Assembly (NCBI GenBank): GCA_020736575.1
Contig: JAGPYM010000038.1
Coordinates: 62,001 to 126,000 of the forward strand
DNA from: Thelonectria olida
Lineage: Eukaryota > Ascomycota > Sordariomycetes > Hypocreales > Nectriaceae
Direction: 5' to 3'
Length of the DNA: 64,000 nt
Under the pieces are notes generated by a model. The model made no database searches. It was not told where the DNA came from and was given only the letters and a program-made list of their open reading frames with translations. Each line of letters begins with the position of its first letter. The stretch's first letter is position 1. Shown here piece by piece: positions 9,567 to 19,300 of this stretch. The position numbers and the translations under genes were made by a program.

Positions 9567-12206
9567 AGGCGCATCGCTTGTAGCTACCCCTTTTCCGTTG
9601 ATGAAGAGCCTCACTTCGCCGCGCAACGATCTTCTCAAATTGTCTCTCCCAGAATGAATCCAGTTACAGCTACTCGTCAATTTTCTGACGACTGTCTGCC
9701 TCCCGAACGCGAGTATGGCTCTCGGGAAGCCCTACACGCTGCGATCAATGCATGGGCAGCTCCCAGGGGCTATGCGTTTGTCACTGGGAAGTCGAAGAAA
9801 ACACGGAGCGGCAGACGAATTGTTTTCTTCAGCTGTGACCGTGGAGGAGCACCTCCCAAATCCTCGGATGCACGGCAACGGTCAACTACAACACGGCGTA
9901 CAGGGTGTCAATTCTCAGTCCTTGCAAAGGAGGCCTTGGATAAGGCAACATGGCGCCTTACGCACCGTCCTGGCAGCGAGTTTGCCCATCACAACCACGA
10001 GCCAAGCACAAACATGTCTGCACATCCAGTCCATCGTCAACTATCCCATGCAGATAGGTCAACTATCAACAACCTTGCGAACGCTGGAGTAGCACCGAAA
10101 GAGATTAGATCCTACCTACGTCAGAACACAGAGTCTCTTGCTACGCAGCAAGACATCTACAACTGCATTGCACAAGGCAAACGAGACCAGCAAAAGGGTC
10201 AAAGCACAATACAAGCTCTTGCTAATGAGCTTGAGGCAGAGGGTTTCTGGAGTCGAATACGCTTTGATGAGGATGGTCGGGTTACAGCTGTGTTGTTTGC
10301 CCACCCAGAGTCGCTAGCATACCTCAAGTCATACCCGGATATACTTATATTGGACTGCACATACAAGACAAACAAGTATAAGATGCCTCTTCTCGATATC
10401 GTCGGTGTTGACGCCTGTCAACGCTCATTCTGCATTGCCTTCGCCTTCCTCAGCGGCGAGGAGGAGAAGGACTACATCTGGGCGTTAGATCGGCTACGTT
10501 CAATGTACGAAGCCTGTAGCGCAAGGCTGCCATCTGTGATCCTTACAGACCGCTGTCTCGCCTGCATGAATGCGGTATCTCATTGCTTCCCGACTGCAGT
10601 ATCGCTTCTATGCCTTTGGCATGCCAACAAGGCAGTCCTGCGTTACTGCCAGCCAAGCTTTATGCGCCATAACGATGCGGCTCAAGAGCCTCAAGGCCAC
10701 CAAGAGTGGAAGGACTTTTACGGGAAATGGCATGAGCTCGTGGCATCGGCAAACGAGGAGACATTTGAAGACAGGATTCAACAGCTCAAAGAGCGCTATG
10801 CTTCGGCCCACGCCCGGGAGGTCGCCTACATCATCGAAACATGGCTTGACCTCTACAAAACGAAGCTCGTCAAAGCTTGGGTTGATCAGTATCTTCACTT
10901 TGAGAATGTGGTGACGTCTCGAGGCGAGGGTATTCATCAGCTCATCAAAATGTACCTTGATACTTCCCAGCTGGATCTCTTTGAGGCCTGGAGGGCTATC
11001 AAGCTGGCGATACTTAACCAAGTAGCTGAGCTCCGAGCAAACCAAGCGAAGCAGCAAATCCGGACGCCCATAGAACTCTCAGGGAGTCTATACAGCATCG
11101 TACGAGGCTGGGTATCTCACGAGGCATTGCGGAAGGTTGAGGCGCAGAGGAAGCGGCTCCAACAGGACAGGCTCCCTGCCTGCACAGGAGTCTTCTCAGC
11201 AACGCTTGGGCTCCCTTGCGCTCACACAATCGAGCCTCTTCTACGACAAGAGCAGCCGCTTCAGCTACACCACTTCCATACGCATTGGCATCTTCAACGA
11301 GAAGGAAACCCTCAATTGCTCATAGAGCCCCGCCGTCAATTCGATCAGGTGGCAGCTAGGTCAACATTGCCGAAGACTGGCACTCAGCGCGAGCCATGTG
11401 CATTTGAGATCGTCGAGCAAGCATCACAGATACAGACGAGAGCTAACCCCACATGCTCAAGATGTCATACACAAGGCCACACGATGAGCTCAAAGGCATG
11501 CCCATTGCGATATGCGCATCTTATATCTTCCTCAACCTCTACAGCACCTCCAAATACGCTGCCGTCAGCGACTACACCAATTTCAGCTCCACTGCCAGTC
11601 CCCGATCCATCCTTATCCTCAATTTTGCCGCAGCAGGAGGTAGCGCCGCTAGCGGCACTACCTGATCAAGAGATGATACCGTCTCCGCCAGATGTAATAA
11701 CACTGCCATCCTCATCGGCAGATATACCCCCATCATCAGATGTGCCGCCATCGGTGCCATCGCCTGAACCAGACATACGCTATGATGACCCTTGTGCTAT
11801 ATATCATCGATATGTTGCAGCACGGACGGCATGGTATAACAAGCTGCCTCGAGGTAGCTTGAAGACTAACCAGCAATATCGAAAGGCAATGGGCCTCCCC
11901 CAACGCTATAATAAGACAAGTTACAGCTGGTGTTTGGATTATAAGCAGATGGGTGAGCGATGCACATCAACGAGACCTGGCCGGGAGTGGACTAAGGAGG
12001 AGATGATGGCGTACTTGGACTGGACCAAGGCAGAAGATGAACGTGTGGAGAGGCAAGTCGCCCAGGAGATGGGCGGCAACCCTCTGGCGAACAGGCGAAG
12101 AGGCATGAAGGAGATTTGGAAGAGCGTTGAGCAGGACATGATCGACCAACAAGCTCTATACTCGAACGATAACCAGGCTGAAGACTGCATCGTAGTTACT
12201 GCTTAG
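9558..12206 (+). CDS. MULE transposase
   Basis: The frame has 882 codons. The first ATG (9558) lies inside the left TIR, and MNPVT at 9654 is an equally good start. An N-terminal region with GCQFSVLA...HHNH resembles the FAR1/WRKY-GCM1-type zinc-binding domain found in MULE transposases. The catalytic triad is visible: D in LDCTYKTN (about residue 266), D in LTDRCLACMN (about 331), followed by CLWHANK, and E in SRGEGIHQL (about 457). A SWIM-like CxH (GLPCAH, about 550) and a CCHC knuckle (CSRCHTQGH...C, about 633) follow. No frame breaks or internal stops are present, so it could be functional. The C-terminal 200 residues are Pro/Ser-rich, then basic. Confidence 0.93.
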   Translation: MPARRIACSYPFSVDEEPHFAAQRSSQIVSPRMNPVTATRQFSDDCLPPEREYGSREALHAAINAWAAPRGYAFVTGKSKKTRSGRRIVFFSCDRGGAPPKSSDARQRSTTTRRTGCQFSVLAKEALDKATWRLTHRPGSEFAHHNHEPSTNMSAHPVHRQLSHADRSTINNLANAGVAPKEIRSYLRQNTESLATQQDIYNCIAQGKRDQQKGQSTIQALANELEAEGFWSRIRFDEDGRVTAVLFAHPESLAYLKSYPDILILDCTYKTNKYKMPLLDIVGVDACQRSFCIAFAFLSGEEEKDYIWALDRLRSMYEACSARLPSVILTDRCLACMNAVSHCFPTAVSLLCLWHANKAVLRYCQPSFMRHNDAAQEPQGHQEWKDFYGKWHELVASANEETFEDRIQQLKERYASAHAREVAYIIETWLDLYKTKLVKAWVDQYLHFENVVTSRGEGIHQLIKMYLDTSQLDLFEAWRAIKLAILNQVAELRANQAKQQIRTPIELSGSLYSIVRGWVSHEALRKVEAQRKRLQQDRLPACTGVFSATLGLPCAHTIEPLLRQEQPLQLHHFHTHWHLQREGNPQLLIEPRRQFDQVAARSTLPKTGTQREPCAFEIVEQASQIQTRANPTCSRCHTQGHTMSSKACPLRYAHLISSSTSTAPPNTLPSATTPISAPLPVPDPSLSSILPQQEVAPLAALPDQEMIPSPPDVITLPSSSADIPPSSDVPPSVPSPEPDIRYDDPCAIYHRYVAARTAWYNKLPRGSLKTNQQYRKAMGLPQRYNKTSYSWCLDYKQMGERCTSTRPGREWTKEEMMAYLDWTKAEDERVERQVAQEMGGNPLANRRRGMKEIWKSVEQDMIDQQALYSNDNQAEDCIVVTA

Positions 12207-12305
12207 ATTATTGTTGATGTACACATTGCTTATATTCCAATTAAAGAATCTGCATAGTAGTTCGTCATCTCGAGATTAGAAATAATTCGGGCAAAACTTG
12301 CGGCC

Positions 12306-12410
12306 GGCTGGCATACAAGGATGTTGGGCTTACATAACTTCCTTACAGACGCACCGGGTGCGCAACACGTGACACTTACGTGCGCACCCGGGTGCGCACC
12401 TATTGGCGCC
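12306..12410 (-). repeat. MULE right terminal inverted repeat
   Basis: Reverse complement of 9462-9566. The outer end adjoins the 9-bp duplication at 12412-12420. Confidence 0.93.
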
Positions 12411-12777
12411 CATTGCCCGGGCTGAAGCTACCCAAGCTCGTGTTGAACGACATGCAGCTTCTCGTAGGCGTGCGATAGTGGCGGCGGCGGCTGCAGATGC
12501 TGCCAATGCCGCTGCCGCTACGATTCCTTCGGTCAACGGGAGAGCGCAACTTCGCGAATCTGAAGAAATGCAGCGTCTCAACAAAGTTTGGGCGCGTCAG
12601 GAAAACCTCCGAGTCAAGGCTGGGATGGAAGATGCCAAGATTTACGGAGGAGTCAAGTACGAGCGGAAGGCGACGGGTCCTTTCATGGGCAAGCTTGTCT
12701 CACAAGGGACTATTCTTAACATCGATGGCGAGGATTTTGTCGAGTATCGCGTTCTTACCAAGCCGTCCTTCTTTTGA

Positions 12778-13278
12778 TGTCTATTGCGATAGGGGTTTCA
12801 CGCCGTATCGCCGTTTGTATATCGGAAAATGACTTGGGATGAAACGGGCCAAGTTGGGGTGTTTGAATAGAGGCTGATGTTACAGAGAAATTAGAGATAT
12901 ATATGAGGGACCTTGAGGCCATTCAACGGATCCAATAGTCTGTCGTTAACCGTTGATCTTAAGGTAGGAAAATTCCAAACGGATATGACGATGTCCCAGA
13001 TGAATTCCGTCGATTGATGAGGGACGATAAGCGCGAGCGGGAAGAGAGGGAACGGAAGGAGCGAGAGAAACCTCAACTAGGGAAGAAGGAGAACTGGATG
13101 ACGCATGGGTCAAGGTTGACGCCGCTACTCCATGAAGACCGTTGTTCATATTGGAGAAGTCTTGTAGAGGTTCAACGTTCTCCTGTCATATTAACTATAA
13201 TATTCCCACTCTAACGATCTGAAAAGATAAATCCCAAGTGTCACGTTCGAGTTCGTAAGACTTAGACCTATTTTTCAT
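12778..13278. other. Spacer between convergent genes
   Basis: This holds the presumed 3' ends of the GYW copy A and of the minus-strand hypothetical gene. A purine-rich patch lies near 13030-13090. No gene is supported. Confidence 0.5.
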
Positions 13279-13863
13279 TCAGGCCCAGAAATCCAACACC
13301 GAAGATGCGATCTTGAAATACCGCTTTTGGCCAGCAATCGGGAGCTCCACCCGGTAATAGAGGTAGACCTTATCGATTGGACCTGGACAAGTAATCTCCG
13401 GGCCTGGATGCATTTCCTCGGGAAGTTCACCATAGGTGCTCGCAATCATATTGCGCATAGGAATAGTTCCACTCTTATAATATTCATAAATCAACTCATT
13501 TGGCTTTGCACGCACCACGTCAGGGTGTACAGCCGTGTAAACAAAGTTATACACATTAAGCGTGACTTGGGACTCCCTGAATTTAATTTCGAGTATTCCT
13601 TCCTCGAATGAATATGGCTTCTTCAAGGAATTTAGAAACACTTTCCATGCTTGCCGCGTAAATTTGAATTCGCCATCATTTGTAACGAGTAGGGCTAAGT
13701 AGGAATTGATACCGGGCTCGATCTCACCGACGACGGTAAAGTATATCTTTCGTTCTCGACAAAGGTCAAAAAAAGCCGTATTATGAAATAGAGTGTCCCA
13801 TATCGATTTATAGTGTTCCGAGTCACCGAAGGCAATATGCGAGGAGCAGTATTGCATATCCAT
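13279..13863 (-). CDS. Hypothetical protein, 194 aa, single exon
   Basis: An uninterrupted frame runs from ATG at 13863 to a stop at 13279-13281. Composition is normal for a soluble globular protein, with many aromatic residues (YYRVELP, VYNFVYTAV, IYEYYKSG). No signal peptide or membrane segment is visible. I do not recognise a family. The upstream 150 bp is AT-rich with a TATA-like stretch near 13945. It has no paralogue in the window. Coding is supported by length and composition only. Confidence 0.55.
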   Translation of the reverse strand: MDMQYCSSHIAFGDSEHYKSIWDTLFHNTAFFDLCRERKIYFTVVGEIEPGINSYLALLVTNDGEFKFTRQAWKVFLNSLKKPYSFEEGILEIKFRESQVTLNVYNFVYTAVHPDVVRAKPNELIYEYYKSGTIPMRNMIASTYGELPEEMHPGPEITCPGPIDKVYLYYRVELPIAGQKRYFKIASSVLDFWA

Positions 13864-14464
13864 AGTAGTAGGAGAGATGTGCCGCAGTGAAAGCTAAGGC
13901 TAACGGGTAGCAAGTGATGATACTTCTGCTGGCATGCAATTATCTTTATATACCTACCATATGGTCAAGAGTGGCATACAAAATTTCAGCTGCCATTTAG
14001 TCGAGCCGCAATTGAACATGTAAAGGTGAGGAAAAACCGTATGCAATGCTATACGGTACATTCGGCGTACTTTAGTCCGATTCTGGATATTGACGAGAAC
14101 CTTCGTGTACTTCTAGCGCGATGGTCCATGCTCAAGTCCACAAGAGATTGTGAAGAGGAAGTCTGTTTCATTTTTTGTTGATTCACCGTCGGACGGTCAA
14201 AAATGGACACCAAATTTAGGAGCCGTTCGAGCGACAATCCGGTTTGCATTGGCCACGGGGCCCCTTGATGCAAACTAAATGAAGAAAGGGCTTCAGAAGA
14301 CAATCCCCGTCTAACCCACCATTTCCTACAGTACAATACAATACAATTTATTACGCCCGGCGGCCCTTATCAGTACAGTAAAAGGCGAAATGGGTGTCTA
14401 GATAACTATTTTAGGCGAGTCCATTTCTGGAGACTTGCGGCTTGCACCCCTTCTGACCTTGTAA
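13864..14464. other. Intergenic stretch, no supported gene
   Basis: Only a weak minus-strand frame (14049-14336) is present, with no domain resemblance. Confidence 0.4.
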
Positions 14465-14600
14465 AATGACACCGAGCCATTTTCGGCTATCCTTAGGCCA
14501 GAACTTGCCTGACTCCACTCGCCGAATGCTGTCCCCGGACACTTGCTGTCCTCGGACAGCTGGGTAATCACTCGTCCACAAGTGGCCTAACTTCGGATTA
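14465..14600 (+). repeat. 136-bp inverted repeat, left arm
   Basis: This begins AATGACACCGAGCC and ends CTTCGGATTA. It matches the reverse complement of 19166-19300 with only a few differences (for example CCCCGG versus TCCCGG, and one missing base in GGACAGC). It contains no gene. Both arms present the AATGACACCGAG end outward, as the ends of a larger element would. Confidence 0.8.
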
Positions 14601-15118
14601 ATATTGGCAATAGAACACTAACGGTAAAACCCTTAGATCCAATAAATACATACATAAACTGTTGAGGCCGATGACTAAGGTGGTCCGATCTGCTGGTTGC
14701 TGGGATGTGGCGCTCCTCACACAGATACTGGACTTAGACCTTTTAATACCACCAATCGTTTTTGCTTTATCATTAACTTTGGAGCTCCTCCGTGGGTAGT
14801 GTCCGTAAGAGAAAGATCCAAGACTTCTAAAATTATCTTCCAAAGCCCGTTCATAATGTCACCGTGTCCCCGGACTGGGAAACCCCGACGTTCACAGAAA
14901 TGGGCATGTCACGTGACCAGGAGGAGCTCTCGAACCTTCCATGAGGGATGTCAAACATGATTGGCTGATTGGCATCCCTCGCTCCATAATTCGGGCTGTT
15001 CAAAGTTTTGCAGAAGCCTCCTCTGGGCCATGGCTCGTTGGTCAATTCGGTGGTGTTCTCGCACGACTCGAAGAGGTGGCATCGGCTTCTTGGGACAACT
15101 TGCAGTGTGTCCATCAAC
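14601..15118. other. Left flank of the hAT element
   Basis: A minus-strand frame crosses this stretch into the transposon end (14851-15291), but nothing in it is recognised. The flank shows no match to the gene interrupted on the other side of the hAT element. Confidence 0.35.
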
Positions 15119-15260
15119 CAGACTTGCGTATTGTGATATGCTAAAGTGATATCACACCGTGCTAAAGTGCTAAGGTGATATACATCACGGTGAATATATA
15201 TCACACTTTTTTCAGCTAAATGTGATATCACGATAGCTAAAATGCTATCGCCCGTGAATA
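15119..15260 (+). repeat. hAT left terminal and subterminal repeats
   Basis: The terminal repeat is followed by clustered variants of GCTAAAGTG and TGATATCAC up to about 15250, mirrored at the right end. Confidence 0.7.
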
Positions 15261-15972
15261 CCACTGCAGCACCCTTATCTGATAAGCCCATCTAATCTTA
15301 TCTCCTTTTGTTGGATCCAACTTACTGTAATTAGCTTTTGCAACCCCCCCTGGTTCTCGTCTCATCCTTAATACTACATAGGATTTCATAGTGTATTTAG
15401 ATTGTCAAAATTCCCTCATAATCTACATTCAAGTTGTTAGATTCAATCTTTCTTGCTAAGTTGATAATGCACACGCTCTTCTGTTGGGGTTGATAGGATG
15501 CCAACCACAGCTTCTTTAGCCTAGGCTGCAGCTCCCTATAGCTTAGCTACAACCCTGACCGTAGACTGTAGACCTCAGTATAGGCAGCAGGCGATGGTGC
15601 AACATTTGGTATATAAGTGGCTAGCATTCATCACACTAAATGCACTTCATGCTGGCACCAATCCTTCGCCCTGCCGGTGAATTCCGCGGTCTGTGTTGGA
15701 GAAGTGGCATGGATGATAGCGGTGCATAGGCAGCCACAGAAACGGTGTCACACGATTACGCGTGAATCGTCAGAACAGTGTTACAGGTCTGTTGCAGGGT
15801 CAGCAGATCTAGTATCATAGCCTCTCCTCTTTAGCTATAAGAAGGAGGCGGGCAAGAACAACCATGATGAGAAAGAGACAGAATCATTCCGATCATCATT
15901 AGATTATCGTTTACCTAGTGAGAGCGCGCTGTCCGACAGTCTGCTACCTCGACTTTCAATATTTAACTAGTT

Positions 15973-18375
15973 ATGATTTCATCTTCAAAATTTATCACTG
16001 ATACCCTTACTCGATCACAGACTAGAGCATCACCCGATGATCTAACCTTCGAATCATCTAGCTTCGACGTCATTTTCCGCACCACTCATCCAGAGAAAGC
16101 CAAACTGGGCCCATCTGGCAAACGAAAGACGTCTGGTCGTGTTATGTATGAATGCCTTCATTGTCCCCCAGATAGTCCATGGTCAAACGGAAAGCGTGGC
16201 AATGCTATTTACCACGCGAAAAGGAAGCATGCCTCTATTCTTCAGACGGAGGCCAGTACCGTAGACGAGCACGACTCAGATATTATTACCCGGCCATCAA
16301 AGCAGCCTCGGATGGACAATTTTTTTCAGAGTCGGCCATCAGATACCACTTTACGCCGCGTCTTTAACCGACAGCAATATATAGAATCGATTGTCGGTCT
16401 TCTCACACGCCGTCGTTTACCATTCTCCGCGGTGAAATGGGATGAGATGCAGGATATCATATTGGCATGCAATCCAGCTATTGAGGATCTTCTCCTCACG
16501 TCCCGCGACGCAGCTATGCGTCATATTACTACTACTTTCGACTTATACCGATCCCAGTTAAAAGCAAAGCTTCAGGCGTCCGTATCGAAAGTCCATCTCT
16601 CGACCGATCTCTGGACATCGCCTCATCGGCATGGCATTTTAGCAGTATGCGCTAGATGGGTTGATAATGGCTATCGACTTCAAAAGGCCCTGCTAGCTAT
16701 GCCTGAATGTCGATACAGCCACAGTGGCGAACGCCAAGCAACTCTAATGGCGGAATCAATCGAAGAATACGGTATTGCGAAGCAAATCGGCTATCATACC
16801 GGCGATAATGCTACTTCAAACGATACCTGTTTGAAGCATCTCTCTCAAATGCTACAGGATAAATACGGTGTATGTTATTTAGAACGTTGATTAATAGGTA
16901 GTTGGTTAACTGAGTCTAGATATCTTTCCATCCCAACCAGCGTCGAATCCGATGCATCGCTCATATCATAAATCTCTCCCTTCAAGCCTTTCTCCTTGCG
17001 TCCTCGAAAGAAGCTTTACGCGCAGCACTTGGCGCTGCTAGCGACGTAACAGGCGCCGAGATGTACGAACAATTCTACTTTACACTATATGATATATCCG
17101 CCAATGAGCCAGCATCGCGGTCTGAAGCTTCGGAACAGCAAGAACAGTCTTTCAGTAAGATATGGAAGGGAAAGGCTAAAAGGGCCGCTCGGAAGCCCCC
17201 CGATTTCAAGGATGACAAATTCAGAGGCTGGCAAACCATCCCGGCGATGCGTAAACTGCATAACATTGCGGTCTGGCTTCGAAATTCATCTACCCACAGT
17301 GATCTATGGGAGGATCGAGTAGGCTTGCGGCTTGGGATCGATAACGACACCCGATGGAACTCTTGGTATAAGCTGATCGATAATCTTATCCGAAGACAAT
17401 CACAGATCAAGCAATTCTTGCTTGATTACGATAGGGAGATCAACGAGAATATCCTCAACTCATCAGATTGGGATTACCTTGAGAAAACACATAGATTTCT
17501 CCACCCATTCGCGTCGGCAACTTTATGGGCTGAGGGTAAGAATTCTACATTGTCGCAAATATTGACAATTATGGATGGTTTATTACGCCACTATGAAAAG
17601 AACAAGGTTTGCTGTCTCTTGATAGACTCTAAACCCTAACTTAGCTAATTATCCAATCTAGGAACATTACTCGAAGCCAGAGATGCTTGATCGCCGTATC
17701 CTCCATTCAATTGAGATGGGCTGGTTCATTCTCGACAAGTATTATACTATGACCGAAGATGCGCCTGTTTACGCTGCTGCCCTCCTTCTTGATCCTTCAA
17801 AGCGAATCAGGTACATTGAGCGCCACTGGCCAGAGTCATGGCACGAGAACGCCATTGCTGGTGTCCGTACAATTTGGGAAGAAGAGTACAAAACTCAGCC
17901 TGAGACTGGACCTGCAGAGTCGGTTGATGAGGTATCTGCTTCGCAAAAGCGGCAGCCGAACGAGTGGGACGCTTTACTTGAAGAGTTGGAAGTCACCGAG
18001 GATCTGGGTGATAGTATGGACGATCTTGAAGACTTTATCAAGGCAACACCTATCAAAATAAGTGGATCACCACTTCAATGGTGGTGTCATAAGGATCAGC
18101 GGAAGACTTATCCCCAGCTAAGTCGAATGGCTATCGATATCCTCTCGATCGCGCCTGAATCAGTTGATCCGGAATCTGCTTTCTCTGGTGGTCGACGTAC
18201 TCTCTCCTGGGATAGAGAACGAATGACTTGCGAGAATCTTGAGAAGGTTGAATGTATAGGTAACTGGTTGCGTGAAGGGCATATCCAGAAGACTGTTCAT
18301 GGTGGTATGGGTGTAATTACTGATACGGGTTTTGATAGTGGCGGCGATGGAGACTCCGATGTTAATTTTGATTGA
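15973..18375 (+). CDS. hAT family transposase
   Basis: Exons are 15973-16869, 16920-17606 and 17662-18375, with introns of 50 and 55 bp, both phase 0. The total is 2298 nt, 765 aa, with no internal stop. A BED-type zinc finger lies near residues 58-90 (YECLHCPP...YHAKRKH). The typical hAT core follows: VHLSTDLWTS, then TGDNATSNDTC, and RRIRCIAHIINLSLQAF in exon 2. The C-terminal hAT dimerisation domain runs from about 660 to 745 (PLQWWCHKD...LSRMAIDILSI...SAFSGGRR). All parts of an autonomous transposase are present, so activity is plausible. The start ATG is the first of the frame and lies about 850 bp inside the element. Confidence 0.93.
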
Positions 18376-18394
18376 TTTGCGAGTGTCTGACAGC

Positions 18395-18555
18395 ATAGGT
18401 GCTAAAGTACTATAGTGATATCAATTGTGCTAAGGTGCTATAGTGATATCAATCGTGCTGAAGTGCTAGGGTGATATTCTAGCACACTTTTTGCGAATAT
18501 GTGAATATGAATATGAATATCACTTTAGCGCGCGATATCACAATACGCAAGTCTG
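18395..18555 (-). repeat. hAT right terminal and subterminal repeats
   Basis: Three tandem variants of GTGCTAAGGTGCTATAGTGA lie at 18399-18480, then a short AATATG run and the terminal repeat ending at 18555. Confidence 0.7.
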
Positions 18556-18987
18556 CAAGGCTGAAGACCAGAAAGAGACGAAGAGGGAATGAGGAGGGAC
18601 CGACAGGTACGAGAACCCCTTTAGCCTGTAGTGATGAACCTAATATGTCTGGCAGTGAAGCGTTTGAAAGAAGGACCCTTTGACTCGCTACCTACGCCAT
18701 GGAAGACATGCTACTATGACGAAGGGCTATTGAGAATCAAACGGAAAGAGAGACTTGTTCGAGAGGAGAAGTACAAGATTTCTTTTGACACTTCCTTACA
18801 GTCATTCGATGGCATTAAACACCGAATGCTCAGCAACGGATGGAATTTGGAATACGCCTCTATCAGCAACTCCAATGATCTCGTAAAAGGTTGCATTGAG
18901 GTCCCATCAGAGTTTGGACACAGCTTTCCTAACATTCTAAAAGAATTGAAGGAGATAATTGCGGACGAGAGAGAAATTGATTCTTAG
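18556..18987 (+). pseudogene. Small duplicated gene, copy A, 5' truncated by the hAT element
   Basis: Sequence after the transposon end continues in the frame of copy B (41656-42229, minus strand). Exon 1 remnant is 18556-18606, a 49-bp intron (18607-18655) follows, and exon 2 runs 18656-18987 with stop TAG. A basic patch KTRKRRRG could act as a nuclear localisation signal. The C-terminus EFGHSFPNILKEL...ADEREIDS is intact here, and CGA (Arg) stands where copy B has TGA. The N-terminal 47 codons are missing. The family is unknown. Confidence 0.75.
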
Positions 18988-19147
18988 GATACAATGAATT
19001 GGGCAGGCAGGGAGAGCGTCGACGTTGAGCCGTAAACGTGGGCATCTTGACAAGCACGTCAGCTCACAGTATATACCTGTAAGAGAGAATTGACATCCAA
19101 TTCAATTTGCCAGACACTCTTCGCAGCCGGTACCGGTCACTATAGTA
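18556..19147 (+). repeat. Segmental duplication, copy A
   Basis: About 592 bp, gene plus 3' flank, matches 41496-42090 in inverted orientation. The match stops after GGTCACTATAGTA on one side and at the hAT end on the other. Confidence 0.85.
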
Positions 19148-19165
19148 CAGTATTGCACCTGAGGG

Positions 19166-19300
19166 TAATCCGAAGTCAGGCCACTTGTGGACGAGTGATT
19201 ACCCAGCTGCCGAGGACAGCAAGTGTCCGGGAACAGCATTCGGCTAGTGGAGTCAGGCAAGTCCTGGCCTAAGGATAGCCGAAAATGGCTCGGTGTCATT
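19166..19300 (-). repeat. 136-bp inverted repeat, right arm
   Basis: Reverse-complement partner of 14465-14600. It lies just outside the end of the segmental duplication. Confidence 0.8.

Larger units (their letters stand above)
9462..12411 (+). mobile_element. MULE (Mutator-like, Hop-like) DNA transposon, about 2.95 kb
   Basis: The terminal inverted repeats, 9462-9566 and 12306-12410, are identical over about 105 bp and include the palindromic GTGCGCACCCGGGTGCGCAC. The element is flanked by ATTGCCCGG at 9453-9461 and 12412-12420, a 9-bp target duplication typical of Mutator-like elements. One base at the edge is ambiguous between element and duplication. Inside is one long transposase frame. 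Identical TIRs, an intact frame and an intact duplication point to a young, possibly active copy. Hop is the known Fusarium oxysporum MULE of comparable size. Membership is inferred from layout, not from alignment. Confidence 0.92.
7977..12777 (+). pseudogene. GYW-family gene, copy A, split by a MULE insertion
   Basis: Exon 1 is 7977-8047 (ATG, ending SSP plus two bases). A 423-bp intron (8048-8470) follows, and exon 2 is 8471-9461 plus 12421-12777. Leaving out the MULE and one copy of the 9-bp duplication gives 1419 nt in frame, 472 codons. One family domain (ILGYW..AVIGF.DV..RL...PLPPGPGG.W.TFERV...KEYVRIR) sits at about residues 95-180. The C-terminal block QRLNKVW...AKIYGG.KYERK...LVSQGTILNIDGED matches copy B (45211-47926) closely. 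As it stands the frame runs into the transposon and stops at 9540-9542. The function is unknown. The exon 1-intron position is the same in both copies, which supports the model. Confidence 0.85.
15119..18555 (+). mobile_element. Apparently complete hAT transposon, about 3.4 kb
   Basis: Both ends share CAGACTTGCGTATTGTGATA in inverted orientation (15119-15138 and 18536-18555). The CAG terminus is typical of hAT elements. Subterminal regions carry repeated GTGCTAAAGTGCTA and GTGATATCA motifs on both sides, likely transposase binding sites. A three-exon transposase fills the middle. The expected 8-bp duplication is absent: the left flank is CCATCAAC and the right is CAAGGCTG. The right flank is interior to a gene whose uninterrupted relative is at 41656-42229. 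Confidence 0.88.
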
